This document shows positions 55,481-64,000 of a DNA stretch of 64,000 nt, piece by piece. The position numbers were made by a program, and so were the translations under genes. Positions within the stretch are counted from its first letter, which is position 1, and each line of letters begins with the position of its first letter. Below the pieces are notes generated by a model. The model had not been told where the DNA came from. It made no database searches and worked only from the letters and a program-made list of their open reading frames with translations. This DNA is from Trichormus variabilis 0441 (GTDB lineage Bacteria > Cyanobacteriota > Cyanobacteriia > Cyanobacteriales > Nostocaceae). Where the stretch lies: contig NZ_CP047242.1 of assembly GCF_009856605.1 (NCBI RefSeq), positions 1,920,001-1,984,000 on the forward strand. The letters are read 5' to 3'.

Positions 55481-58327
55481 ATGAACGAACAGCGTTTACA
55501 GGCTTATTATCAGCTAATTCAAACCCTGCTAGATTGCCCTAGTGGGGAAGAACCAGAGATATTAGCAGCGAATACAGAATTGCTAGATGCTGACTTTGTG
55601 CAGGTGGTAGGATTAGCAGCAGAGCATTTTGCCCAGCAGGGAGAAGAAAATAGAGCCAATTGGTTGAGAAACTTAGCAACATATCTCACCACCCCAGAAA
55701 CGCCCCCCATCACCGAAGCAGATATAGAGACTTACTCGCCATTTATCTTAGAAGTATTGCGAGCAACAGCAGAAAGTAACGGCAATCCTGAAGTAATTTA
55801 CCTGTTGCTGGCAGCTAATACCGATAAACTAAATCGTATCTTTGCAGAATTACTGCGCCGTTGGGCAACAAATACCTTAGCAGAAGCAGAACCAGATACA
55901 GCAACATCCATCGCTAATGTGATTGGTAACTTTAGTAATCTGATTCAGCAATTTCCCTTGGGTAGCAAAGCCAACAACATGGAAATTGCCATTACTGGCT
56001 ACGAAATCATCCAAACTATTTACACTCGCCCAGCCTATCCTGAAAAATGGGCAACGACGCAAAATAATCTGGCGACTGCTTACTCTGACAGAATATTAGG
56101 AAACAGAGGGGAGAATCTGGAGGAGGCGATCGCTGCTTATTCTGCGGCTCTGGAAGTTTATACCCGCACTGATTTTCCTGTAGATTGGGCTGGAACGCAA
56201 AATAATCTGGCGATTGCTTACCGTAACAGAATATTAGGAAACAGAGGGGAGAATCTGGAGAAGGCGATCGCTGCTTATTCTGCGGCTCTGGAAGTTTATA
56301 CCCGCACTGATTTTCCTGAAAAATGGGCAACTATACAAAATAATCTGGCGACTGCTTACTTATACAGAATATTAGGAAACAGAGGGGAGAATCTGGAGAA
56401 GGCCATCGCTGTTTATTCTGCGGCTCTGGAAGTTTATACCCGCACTGATTTTCCTGAAAAATGGGCAATGACGCAAAATAATCTGGCGATTGCTTACTCT
56501 GACAGAATATTAGGAAACAGAGGGGAGAATCTGGAGCAGGCGATCGCTGCTTATTCTGCGGCTCTGGAAGTTTATACCCGCACTGATTTTCCTCAAAAAT
56601 GGGCAATGACGCAAAATAATCTGGGGAATGCTTACCGTAACAGAATATTAGGAAACAGAGGGGAGAATCTGGAGCAGGCGATCGCTGCTTATTCTGCGGC
56701 TCTGGAAGTTTATACCCGCACTGATTTTCCTCAAAATCATGCAGAAACTTTGTTTAATCTCGGCATACTATACCAAGAAGAGAAACAATTTAACTTAGCT
56801 TACGATACCTTTGCCCAAGCAATAGCAACCGTCGAAGCTTTACGGGGTGAAATTAATGCAGGTGATAATTTAGGTGAAGAAGGCAAGCGCAAACAAGCAG
56901 AAGAATGGAATAAACTTTATAGACGCATGATAGAAGTTTGCCTAGCATTGGGCAAAGACACTGAAGCGATAGAATATATTGAACGCAGCAAAACCCGCTA
57001 TTTAGTAGAACTATTAAGCAAAGCAGACTCAATCAATCAAAAAAATCTCCCTGATATAGACAGCAAAATCCGTTTTGCAGAAATTCAAAATCTTTTAGAC
57101 GATGAAACAGTTATTATCCAATGGTATATATTTACTGATTGTTTTCGTGCCTTCATCATCACTAAAAACCATCAACCAATCATTTGGCAATCAGCCTCAG
57201 AAAATTTAGATAATTTAGAAGAATGGACTGATAATTATCTGCAAATCTACGGTGAAGATAAACAAAAATGGCGATATCAGCTAAACGAGCAACTAACCAA
57301 ACTCACTCAAATCCTTCACCTCAATGAGATAATTTCTCTCATCTCCTCCCAATACAAAAAACTGATTGTCATTCCCCATCGTTATTTACATTTATTCCCA
57401 CTCCATGCTGTACCCCTAGCTAATAAACACTCATCACAACCAGAATATTTATTTGATAGATTTCCTCATGGCGTAAGTTATGCACCAAGTAATCAACTTT
57501 TACGATTTACTCAACGGCGATTGCAAAAATTAGCCAACTTAGAATTAAATCCCTTCAGTAATTTATTTGCCATTCAAAACCCCACTAACGATTTAGCCTT
57601 CACCGATATTGAAGTGGAAACCATAGCCGCAGATTTTCAACCCCAACAAATCCTCAAACATCACCAAGCCACCAAAGCCGCATTAACAGCAACACCAACT
57701 AATGAAACCCTCAGCAATTCCCAATGGCTGCATTTCTCTTGTCACGGTTACTTTAACTTCCGTTCCCCCTTAAAATCTGGTTTACAGTTAGCCGATGCAG
57801 TAACCTCTAACATTCCCAGCACCATCAACTCATCACGCTACCTGAGAATTGACAACGAAACAGCAATAGATTTAGATAAATGCCTCACCCTAGAAGATAT
57901 CTTTCAATTAAACTTAAATAACTGTCGCCTCGTCTGTCTGTCCGCTTGCGAAACTGGTTTTATTGACTATACAAATAGCAGCGATGAATATATAGGCTTG
58001 GCAAGTGGTTTTATTCGTGCTGGTGCAACTAACATGATTAGTAGTTTATGGGCAGTTAGCGACTTTCACACAGCTTTATTAATGATTAAATTTTATGAAA
58101 ACTTACCACTTTATCAATATAATGTGTCCTTAGCCTTGAACCATACCCAAACATGGTTACGCCGAGCAACGCAATCACAAATTATAGACTGGGTGCAAAG
58201 TAAAACCAATATGCAAAACACACAACAGCAAAAAATCATTGGCTTTTTACAACAATATAAACCTGAACAACAACCATTTAAAAGACCAGAATTTTGGGCT
58301 GCTTTTTCTGCTATTTCTCCAGTTTAG
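55481..58327 (+). CDS. CHAT-domain protease with TPR-like repeats
   Basis: A 948-residue protein in three parts. Residues 1-185 are helical. Residues about 186-418 are five nearly identical 46-residue TPR-like repeats (each with W..TQNNL..AY..RILGNRGENLE.AI..YSAALEVYTR), plus a divergent last one. The C-terminus (about 590-948) is a CHAT caspase-like domain with His755 in HFSCHGYF and Cys823 in LSACETG, both catalytic residues intact. I use ATG 55481; an in-frame TTG lies 12 bases upstream. Two small-system genes follow on the same strand. CHAT-TPR proteins often act as proteases in predicted conflict or cell-death systems of multicellular bacteria; no substrate is known here. Confidence 0.88.
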   Translation: MNEQRLQAYYQLIQTLLDCPSGEEPEILAANTELLDADFVQVVGLAAEHFAQQGEENRANWLRNLATYLTTPETPPITEADIETYSPFILEVLRATAESNGNPEVIYLLLAANTDKLNRIFAELLRRWATNTLAEAEPDTATSIANVIGNFSNLIQQFPLGSKANNMEIAITGYEIIQTIYTRPAYPEKWATTQNNLATAYSDRILGNRGENLEEAIAAYSAALEVYTRTDFPVDWAGTQNNLAIAYRNRILGNRGENLEKAIAAYSAALEVYTRTDFPEKWATIQNNLATAYLYRILGNRGENLEKAIAVYSAALEVYTRTDFPEKWAMTQNNLAIAYSDRILGNRGENLEQAIAAYSAALEVYTRTDFPQKWAMTQNNLGNAYRNRILGNRGENLEQAIAAYSAALEVYTRTDFPQNHAETLFNLGILYQEEKQFNLAYDTFAQAIATVEALRGEINAGDNLGEEGKRKQAEEWNKLYRRMIEVCLALGKDTEAIEYIERSKTRYLVELLSKADSINQKNLPDIDSKIRFAEIQNLLDDETVIIQWYIFTDCFRAFIITKNHQPIIWQSASENLDNLEEWTDNYLQIYGEDKQKWRYQLNEQLTKLTQILHLNEIISLISSQYKKLIVIPHRYLHLFPLHAVPLANKHSSQPEYLFDRFPHGVSYAPSNQLLRFTQRRLQKLANLELNPFSNLFAIQNPTNDLAFTDIEVETIAADFQPQQILKHHQATKAALTATPTNETLSNSQWLHFSCHGYFNFRSPLKSGLQLADAVTSNIPSTINSSRYLRIDNETAIDLDKCLTLEDIFQLNLNNCRLVCLSACETGFIDYTNSSDEYIGLASGFIRAGATNMISSLWAVSDFHTALLMIKFYENLPLYQYNVSLALNHTQTWLRRATQSQIIDWVQSKTNMQNTQQQKIIGFLQQYKPEQQPFKRPEFWAAFSAISPV
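56035..56735 (+). repeat. 138-bp tandem repeats within the CHAT gene
   Basis: Five copies of a 138-base unit (46 codons) with near-identical DNA, for example the invariant stretches gaatattaggaaacagaggg and gcggctctggaagtttatac. The low divergence indicates recent expansion or gene conversion. The array produces long minus-strand shadow frames. Confidence 0.9.
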
Positions 58328-58714
58328 TTTTTATCTTCTCAATAGAATAAAGATTAAATTAGTAGCAAATTAAACGCAGACAAACGTAGATTTTTACCCC
58401 TTCCTAACCTTCCCCTTGTAAAGGGTACGGTGTACACACAAGTCTTATAAAGTTGCCCAAAAACGTTTTGATCCCCCCTAACCCCCCTTAAAAAAGGGGG
58501 AACAAGAATCAAAGTCCCCCTTTTGAAGGGGGATTTAGGGGGATCAAACCACATTTTGCACCCAGCACAAAGAAGTGGGTAATAGATAGCTTTACAAGGG
58601 GGGGACTAATGTAATTAAAATCACAGTTAATCACTTTTGAAACATCCTCTTATATAAAATTTGGTATAACTTGTAAAATATCCTCAACAATTAACCAACT
58701 CAAAAACAAAAGCT
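58328..58714. other. Gap between the CHAT gene and the downstream pair
   Basis: A 387-base gap holding a dispersed inverted-repeat element at 58470-58547. AT-rich sequence near 58640-58690 may hold a promoter for the next gene, so co-transcription with CHAT is not assured. Confidence 0.5.
58470..58547. repeat. GATCCCCC...GGGGGATC inverted repeat element
   Basis: Outer arms gatccccccta / ttagggggatc with inner C and G runs form a long stem. It is a known type of dispersed repeat in Nostoc-like genomes. Confidence 0.75.
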
Positions 58715-59059
58715 ATGGAACCAGATAAACTCATTCAAGCATTTACCCAAGTGGTGAGAAAGCAAGATTATGTTTTCTCGCCAGAAGCTATTGTAGCCAT
58801 CCCCGAATTACTAAACAAACTTGCTCAATTAGAAACCCAACCACCAGATTTATTTGCAGAAGCTATTCGCCAATGGTATCTCGACTATGAAGATGTGAGA
58901 GACGCTGTATTAATTGAAGAAAGAGAAATTGAGAAAATCAGCAAAAGTAAGCCAGAAATCCAAGAAAATACTCAAGAAAATCGCTATCGAGTAGTACAAG
59001 ATGAACTCAAGAAACTAGAAGAGAGAAAAACAAGCAATAGCCAAACCAAGCAACCATGA
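58715..59059 (+). CDS. Small acidic helical protein, possible CATRA-associated small protein
   Basis: A 114-residue protein starting MEPDKLIQAFTQVVRKQDYVFSPEAI. It is helical, followed by a charged coiled-coil tail (about 70-114, Glu/Lys/Gln rich). Its stop codon overlaps the start of the next gene in ATGA (59056-59059), so the two are translationally coupled. Size, position and the partner genes (CHAT-TPR upstream, membrane-tailed protein downstream) fit the small protein of CATRA conflict systems, as I remember them from comparative-genomics literature. That name is tentative; no motif proves it. Confidence 0.55.
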   Translation: MEPDKLIQAFTQVVRKQDYVFSPEAIVAIPELLNKLAQLETQPPDLFAEAIRQWYLDYEDVRDAVLIEEREIEKISKSKPEIQENTQENRYRVVQDELKKLEERKTSNSQTKQP

Positions 59060-60501
59060 AAATTTATGCACCGAATATTCATTTATTCGCTTTTCAATTG
59101 TACAAAAGTGCCAGTAGTGACATAAACAATTCATCACCAGATAAAGACTTTCTTTGGCATCAGGCTAACGCTATAGCCAGCGCAACTTTACACCAATATC
59201 TACAACTCCATCAACGTCTTGATGTCAATAAAAACCCAGATAACCCCCGTGTCGATTTACTAAAAGACTCAGAAGTAATCGATGATAACTACGCTGTGGA
59301 TTTGCAGGGTAACATTTCTCTCAACCAAACCCAAGACTTATTAATTAAAGGCTTTGCTCATCCCTTAAGAATATATGATAGTTACAGTTTATGGCTAAAT
59401 CTCCGCCGTCCCGAAAAGGAAAATAACAATCAGACAGATGATGTAGACATTACTTTTTTACGTCAATTAAATCAAAATAATTGCTTCATAGTTCCCGCAA
59501 ATCCTTTATTTCTTGGTCAAACTCTGCTAATTACTGGCTGGTTAACAGGCGCAAAAGACAGACAAATTATCCAGCAAATAGCCAATGAGTGTTTAAAATC
59601 TTTCTTACCTGATAACTATCCTCTACCACCATTCAACCGCCAAGGCGAGTTATTTGGTAGTCCAATTTTTGAATACGGTTTATTTAGCCAATTAACTAAT
59701 TATCAACACGTTCTAATATGGTTATTTACTGACGAACAAGCAGGCGATAAATTCAATCAATGTTATCAAGAATTACTAGATTTATTTTTCTTCCGCACCA
59801 AAGCAGTTAAAGCTTATAAAGATAGTCGTCAAATATATCAAGAACTAGATTCAGCCTATAGAAAAGTCGAAGATACAATTGATAAAGTTCCCAAATTAGA
59901 TGATACTCAATATGATAATAAAATCAACTTAAGTAACTTGAAAAACCAGTTAAAAGCTTTACCCCAAATATCATTAACATACACACGCTTACTACGAAAC
60001 TTAGAAGAATATCAAAATACCATCGCTATCAATACTTATAATTATAACGAGAGACTACAACAAATTAAAAGCATCTTCGCCAATGAAGATATCAGCTTTC
60101 TAGAAACATTTAGCCAAAAAAACTGCGCTTATTTCCAACAACAAATTAATGGCGACTTGGGTTATTTTCGCCACGGCTCAGAATTGTTAGGTAAAGCCAT
60201 AGACACAATTCGCGGTATTGTGGAAATAGAACAAGCAGAGCGCGATGTAGAACAAGCAAAACGCGATCGCACTCTAGAAACCACAATCCAAATAATAGGT
60301 ATCGGCTTTGGTGGCGGCGCAATAGCTTCCGGTGTCATTGTTTCCCACATCGACAAAATCAAGCAACCCTTAGCCGCATTATCTCCTGATAACCAACCCC
60401 ATCCCTTTTTCGCCTCGTCAATTCTCAGTATTCTCGCAGTCTTACTCTTTAGCGGCGTAGGCTGGTTCATAAGCTGGTTAATAACGAAATGGCGAAACTA
60501 G
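59056..60501 (+). CDS. Protein with two C-terminal membrane helices, probable CATRA conflict-system component
   Basis: A 481-residue protein. Residues 1-250 are a globular domain of no family I can name with certainty (YAPNIHLFAFQLYKS..., FLGQTLLITGWLTG...). Residues 250-400 are helical/coiled coil (YRKVEDTIDKVPKL..., VEIEQAERDVEQAKRDR). Two hydrophobic helices lie at about 415-435 (IIGIGFGGGAIASGVIV) and 452-476 (ILSILAVLLFSGVGWFISWLI), with a short loop between. The tail resembles CorA-type topology, but the CorA GMN motif is absent. It overlaps the upstream gene by four bases. Together with CHAT-TPR it probably forms a conflict system in which this is a membrane-acting or sensing part; that is inference. 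Confidence 0.55.
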   Translation: MKIYAPNIHLFAFQLYKSASSDINNSSPDKDFLWHQANAIASATLHQYLQLHQRLDVNKNPDNPRVDLLKDSEVIDDNYAVDLQGNISLNQTQDLLIKGFAHPLRIYDSYSLWLNLRRPEKENNNQTDDVDITFLRQLNQNNCFIVPANPLFLGQTLLITGWLTGAKDRQIIQQIANECLKSFLPDNYPLPPFNRQGELFGSPIFEYGLFSQLTNYQHVLIWLFTDEQAGDKFNQCYQELLDLFFFRTKAVKAYKDSRQIYQELDSAYRKVEDTIDKVPKLDDTQYDNKINLSNLKNQLKALPQISLTYTRLLRNLEEYQNTIAINTYNYNERLQQIKSIFANEDISFLETFSQKNCAYFQQQINGDLGYFRHGSELLGKAIDTIRGIVEIEQAERDVEQAKRDRTLETTIQIIGIGFGGGAIASGVIVSHIDKIKQPLAALSPDNQPHPFFASSILSILAVLLFSGVGWFISWLITKWRN

Positions 60502-60521
60502 TCATTTACACCCTTTCTCCC

Positions 60522-62579
60522 CTATCCCCTATTTTGACTTTGCTGCACTTGCTGTAATAACTGTTCCACACTATTAGCCGATGGTAAACACTTCAAGCCT
60601 TGGCAAACTAAGCCCACACTATTGTCAGGTAAACTAGATACTACAGAGAATGCAACTGTGGGTAAGTATTGGGGAGTTAGAGAATTAATCTGCTCAATTG
60701 TGCTACGAATCAAAGTAGAGTTACGATACCAATCTAAAGCCGTGAACAAACTAGGACAAGCTTGCGGTGCGCTAGACATGACAGTTTTAAAAGCTTTTAA
60801 CCCAGCCTCAGCTAAATCGAGATAGTGTAAATCATCGGTGAGTAATGACAGACGCACGAGATTAGCGATCGCCACACCGTTAGCTGAGGGTGTAGCATTA
60901 TCCATATAGCTACGTTCTCGTATAATCAAATCTTGACTAGCATCACTCGCTGTATTAAAGTAACCACCAAGCTCTATACTCCAGAGAAACTCATCGAATT
61001 GTTGTTGTAGTGCGATCGCTTTTTCTAACCAAAATCTATTTTCAGGTGTGGCTGCGTGTAAATCTAGCAGCGCTTTAATAAATAAAGCATAATCTTCCGA
61101 CTGAGCCAACACAGCCGCTTCCCCTCGATAGTTGAGTCTGTAGAACCGCCCATCAACAAATTGATTTTCTAAAATAAAGTTCGCCGCCTTAGCTGCTAGT
61201 TCCCCAGCCAAAGGTTGCTGAAATACCGCAGCAGCCCTAGCCAAACCAGAAATCATCAAACTATTCCAAGCCACAATCATCTTAGTATCCGTCACCGAAG
61301 GGATACGTCCTGGCCAGTGAGTAGTTTTTGCTTCCTGGTTGTCCTGTGCTGGTGGAAAAGTCTCTAGGGTATCCGCAGCACTACCATAACGAGCCACAAA
61401 CAATTTTCCTAATGCAGTTTCTATAGTTGCGCTCAATTCCCATTGGTGTCGGCGTTGCAGTACGTTCTTACCTTCAAAGTTACCCTGAGGACTGACTGTA
61501 AATTGCTGTTGTAATTCCGTTAATTCTGTTGGTGTTAACAGTTGTTCTAACTCAGCATAACTCCAGACGTAAAAAGCACCTTCCTCTGGTTCTGTGTCCG
61601 TGGGAGTTGTGAAACTATCAGCATCTTGAGCCGCGTAAAAATAACCTGCCGGTGCAGTCATTTCCCTTTGCAGCCATGCCACAGTTCCAGTCACAGCCCT
61701 TGCAAAAGATGGCTCTTGGACTCCCGCACTCCATAAATTTGCTAGATACTCGACAATTTGCCCATTGTCATAAAGCATCTTTTCAAAGTGGGGAACAGTC
61801 CAAGTAGGGTCAACAGTGTAACGGTGGAATCCCCCAGCCACATGGTCATAAATCCCACCTAAAGCCAAATCTAGACCCCGTTGAGTCGAAATTTGCTCTC
61901 CCTCATATCGAGACGCAAAATTAAATCGAGTTCCCCGCAATGCTAATTCAGCATAAGGAATCATCGGAAAACTATTACCGTATTCGTTGCGAGTAATTAC
62001 CCCTGTGTTAGTTTCCCAACCACTCCTTAATAATTCGCTTTCTTCAGCTTCTTGGGTAGCTTCCCCTTTTAATACCGCAGAGGTGAGGAGCGATTCCACA
62101 ATCAAGGCTTTCCGTTGGCGCAAATCCTCTTTTTCCGTATCGTAATAGCGGCGTAGTGCTTCTAGTACTTGTAAAAAACCTGGACGATTGTACTTTGGTT
62201 CCAAAGGAAAATAAGTACCAGCGTAAAACGGGACTAAATCTTCTGGTGAAAGAAAGACATTTAAAGGCCAGCCTCCCTGACCACTCATCATCTGCAAAGC
62301 CTGCATATAAATGCTGTCGATATCTGGTCTTTCTTCCCTATCTACTTTGATAGGCAAAAAATTAGCATTCATATATTCGGCTATAGCTTGGTCAGAAAAA
62401 GCCTCACCTTCCATCACAGTACACCAGTGACAACTGGAGTAACCAATCGACAAAAAAATTGGTTTATCTTGTGATTTAGCAGTAGCAAGAGCTTCGTCAC
62501 ACCAAGGCCACCAATCAATCGGGTTTTCGGCGTGTTTGCGGAGGTAGAGACTCTTGGTTTGGGCAAGGCGATTAGTCAT
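60522..62579 (-). CDS. DUF255 thioredoxin-fold protein (YyaL/Spata20-like)
   Basis: A 685-residue protein with an N-terminal thioredoxin-like DUF255 domain ([26 protein letters not shown]..., active-site SSCHWCTVM with CxxC). A long (alpha/alpha)6-barrel-like region resembling glycosidases follows ([32 protein letters not shown]). Such proteins are conserved from bacteria to humans (Spata20, YyaL); the reaction is not known. I chose ATG 62579; the frame starts at 62657, but the extra 26 residues are outside the family pattern. It converges with the CATRA-like gene 20 bases away. Confidence 0.88.
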   Translation of the reverse strand: MTNRLAQTKSLYLRKHAENPIDWWPWCDEALATAKSQDKPIFLSIGYSSCHWCTVMEGEAFSDQAIAEYMNANFLPIKVDREERPDIDSIYMQALQMMSGQGGWPLNVFLSPEDLVPFYAGTYFPLEPKYNRPGFLQVLEALRRYYDTEKEDLRQRKALIVESLLTSAVLKGEATQEAEESELLRSGWETNTGVITRNEYGNSFPMIPYAELALRGTRFNFASRYEGEQISTQRGLDLALGGIYDHVAGGFHRYTVDPTWTVPHFEKMLYDNGQIVEYLANLWSAGVQEPSFARAVTGTVAWLQREMTAPAGYFYAAQDADSFTTPTDTEPEEGAFYVWSYAELEQLLTPTELTELQQQFTVSPQGNFEGKNVLQRRHQWELSATIETALGKLFVARYGSAADTLETFPPAQDNQEAKTTHWPGRIPSVTDTKMIVAWNSLMISGLARAAAVFQQPLAGELAAKAANFILENQFVDGRFYRLNYRGEAAVLAQSEDYALFIKALLDLHAATPENRFWLEKAIALQQQFDEFLWSIELGGYFNTASDASQDLIIRERSYMDNATPSANGVAIANLVRLSLLTDDLHYLDLAEAGLKAFKTVMSSAPQACPSLFTALDWYRNSTLIRSTIEQINSLTPQYLPTVAFSVVSSLPDNSVGLVCQGLKCLPSANSVEQLLQQVQQSQNRG

Positions 62580-63304
62580 GATGCAGATGGTGGTAGTTGC
62601 CTTATTTGCCCAGTCTAGCTTGAATGAGTGATGAGTACTGAATTTATTCGCCCTCATCCCCTCAATGTAGGGAACGGAAAAAACTCACCAGAGATGCAGG
62701 GACTTCTGGCGTGGGTGTAACTGTTCTTGTTTGGATTTTACTATTTGGGTTAATTCCTGCTATCAGGTGGAGCAAGAAAGTGATGATGGCGGCTTGCACA
62801 AGTTTTTCTAGCATGGCAGGTCTCCCTCGGTTGATAGCATTACTCGTGAAATTAGTTAGTCTAACTACACCCCGTTATCTTGGTTTAACGGATTTCCATT
62901 AAATATCCAGTATCCTGGCTGATGAAAAAGCTAAAGAAATATTGAATATTGAGGATGCAGAACTGATTTAGGTCAAGATGGTGTTTTGTCCACCGTAGGC
63001 GATCGCCAAGCTACATAATGTGAGTAGCAAGCCTGAAAATCAGGTGGGCAATTGCCAACAAAGGTTGATTTTTCTTCCTCTAACGAGAAGAGCCACCTCT
63101 CTAGACGCATCTCACTATCAAAAGTGCCAAGAGGATGATGTGCATCTGCACTAGGAGTTAGGTACAGGGAACTGGGGACTAGGAGGAGCAGGGGAAGTAG
63201 GGGAAGCAGGGGAAGCAGGGAGTAAATGTCATCCCCAATCCCCAATCCCCAATCCCCAGTACCCAATTGATAAGATGGATGTAAATTAGCTACAAGCACG
63301 CTGC
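62580..63304. other. Gap upstream of clpP
   Basis: About 720 bases. The middle (about 62700-62970) contains a short ORF (62711-62902) and a start-less tail (SILADEKAKEILNIEDAELI) that may be a decayed gene. Near the right end (63160-63266) are ggggaag(c/t)a and cccaatc STRR arrays. clpP promoters are expected here. Confidence 0.45.
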
Positions 63305-63919
63305 ATGACTATTCCTATCGTTATTGAACAATCGGGTCGAGGCGAACGCGCTTTTGATATTTACTCACGGCTATTACGTGAGCGGATTATCTTTTTGGGT
63401 CAACAAGTTGACAGCAACTTGGCTAACTTAATCGTTGCTCAGTTACTGTTTCTGGACGCAGAAGACCCAGAAAAAGATATTTACTTGTATATAAATTCTC
63501 CTGGTGGTTCTGTAACTGCTGGTATGGGAATTTTTGACACTATGAAGCACATCCGCCCTGATGTCTGTACCATCTGTACAGGATTAGCGGCAAGTATGGG
63601 TGCTTTTCTCCTGAGTGCTGGGACTAAAGGTAAGCGGATGAGTCTACCCCACTCGCGGATTATGATTCACCAACCTCTAGGGGGCGCTCAAGGTCAAGCA
63701 ACTGATATTGAAATTCAGGCGCGGGAAATTCTCTACCACAAGCGGCGGTTAAATGATTACTTAGCCGAACACACTGGTCAACCCATTGAGCGCATTGCTG
63801 AAGATACCGAACGTGACTTTTTCATGTCGCCCGATGAAGCCAGAGATTACGGCTTAATTGACCAAGTAATTGACCGTCACGCTGCTGGTAGTCGTCCAGT
63901 GGCGATGGTTAATCAGTAA
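63305..63919 (+). CDS. clpP: ATP-dependent Clp protease proteolytic subunit
   Basis: A 204-residue serine peptidase that forms the ClpP chamber with Clp ATPases. The catalytic Ser lies in [12 protein letters not shown], the His in [11 protein letters not shown] and the Asp in the following helix region. The sequence is complete, with the oxyanion loop [11 protein letters not shown]. Cyanobacteria have several clpP paralogues (clpP1-3, clpR); which one this is cannot be told from the window. ATG 63305 gives the normal length with a very short N-terminus. Confidence 0.95.
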   Translation: MTIPIVIEQSGRGERAFDIYSRLLRERIIFLGQQVDSNLANLIVAQLLFLDAEDPEKDIYLYINSPGGSVTAGMGIFDTMKHIRPDVCTICTGLAASMGAFLLSAGTKGKRMSLPHSRIMIHQPLGGAQGQATDIEIQAREILYHKRRLNDYLAEHTGQPIERIAEDTERDFFMSPDEARDYGLIDQVIDRHAAGSRPVAMVNQ

Positions 63920-64000
63920 TCATTGGTCAATAGTCAATAGTCAATAGTCAATTTACTTGCTAACTATGGACTATTGACTTTGGACTATTGACTAATTTAG
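63920..64000. repeat. STRR heptamers after clpP
   Basis: Tandem caatagt heptamers (63927-63951) and an inverted set tggactattgact further on, which together could form a hairpin after clpP. Confidence 0.7.

Noticed and set aside
56016..56606. Minus-strand frames opposite the CHAT TPR repeats
   Set aside because: Repeat shadows; the plus strand has the intact CHAT protein.
59056..60501. CorA magnesium transporter
   Set aside because: The two-helix tail is similar in layout, but the GMN motif is missing and the N-terminal part does not look like CorA.

Overview
The window is a stretch of a filamentous, probably heterocyst-forming cyanobacterial chromosome of the Nostoc/Anabaena type. The evidence is the gene content (psbX, ycf66, the cyanobacterial AbrB regulator calA, a hmp-type chemosensory locus, coxBAC with ctaA/ctaB), frequent HIP1-like GCGATCGC octamers, and heptamer-based STRR repeats (tgtcagt, gtcaata, gggtaat, cccaatc) in most gene gaps. 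Gene order resembles what I remember of Anabaena sp. PCC 7120 and its close relatives; this comes from memory, not from a search.

Region 1 (0.1-16.3 kb) holds a methyltransferase followed by a complete Hmp (hormogonium motility and polysaccharide) chemosensory locus. hmpA (PatA-like), hmpB (CheY), hmpC (CheW), hmpD (MCP) and hmpE (CheA) run on the minus strand, and the coiled-coil gene hmpF diverges from hmpA. hmpE carries about 19 tandem 108-bp repeats coding 36-residue acidic units, and a single missing base at 5250/5251 splits it into two frames.

Region 2 (16.3-32 kb) is mostly housekeeping and photosynthesis: tilS, a KGK-domain protein, ccsA, a DUF3352 protein, chorismate lyase (plastoquinone pathway), tRNA-Leu(GAG), accC, a YggT protein, psbX and ycf66. 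It also holds a large histidine kinase with four GAF domains, three of which carry the Cys-His pair of bilin-binding cyanobacteriochromes. Two paralogous three-repeat TolB-like lipoproteins flank that kinase. A succinate dehydrogenase/fumarate reductase iron-sulfur subunit closes the region.

Region 3 (32-47.6 kb) starts with a 1.9-kb gene-poor gap before calA. A CPBP membrane protease follows, then the respiratory oxidase module (ctaB and ctaA on minus, coxB, coxA and coxC on plus), in which CtaB and CtaA make the haem A used by the oxidase. After these come a DUF2358 protein, a Kir-type potassium channel, a dienelactone hydrolase, a PaO/Lls1-like Rieske oxygenase, and a Fur-family regulator resembling FurC/PerR that lacks CxxC motifs.

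Region 4 (47.6-64 kb) is more accessory. It has a NACHT NTPase with pentapeptide repeats, a degenerate receiver fused to a Ycf55/DUF3685 domain, an intact IS1182-type insertion sequence with inverted ends and a TGCAA duplication, mobA, and a five-copy 42-bp minisatellite. A probable CATRA-type conflict locus follows: a CHAT protease with TPR-like repeats, a small acidic protein and a protein ending in two membrane helices. A DUF255 thioredoxin-fold protein and clpP close the window. The CHAT locus, the NACHT gene, the three Cys-His GAF domains and the hmpE repeat array are the most interesting parts.
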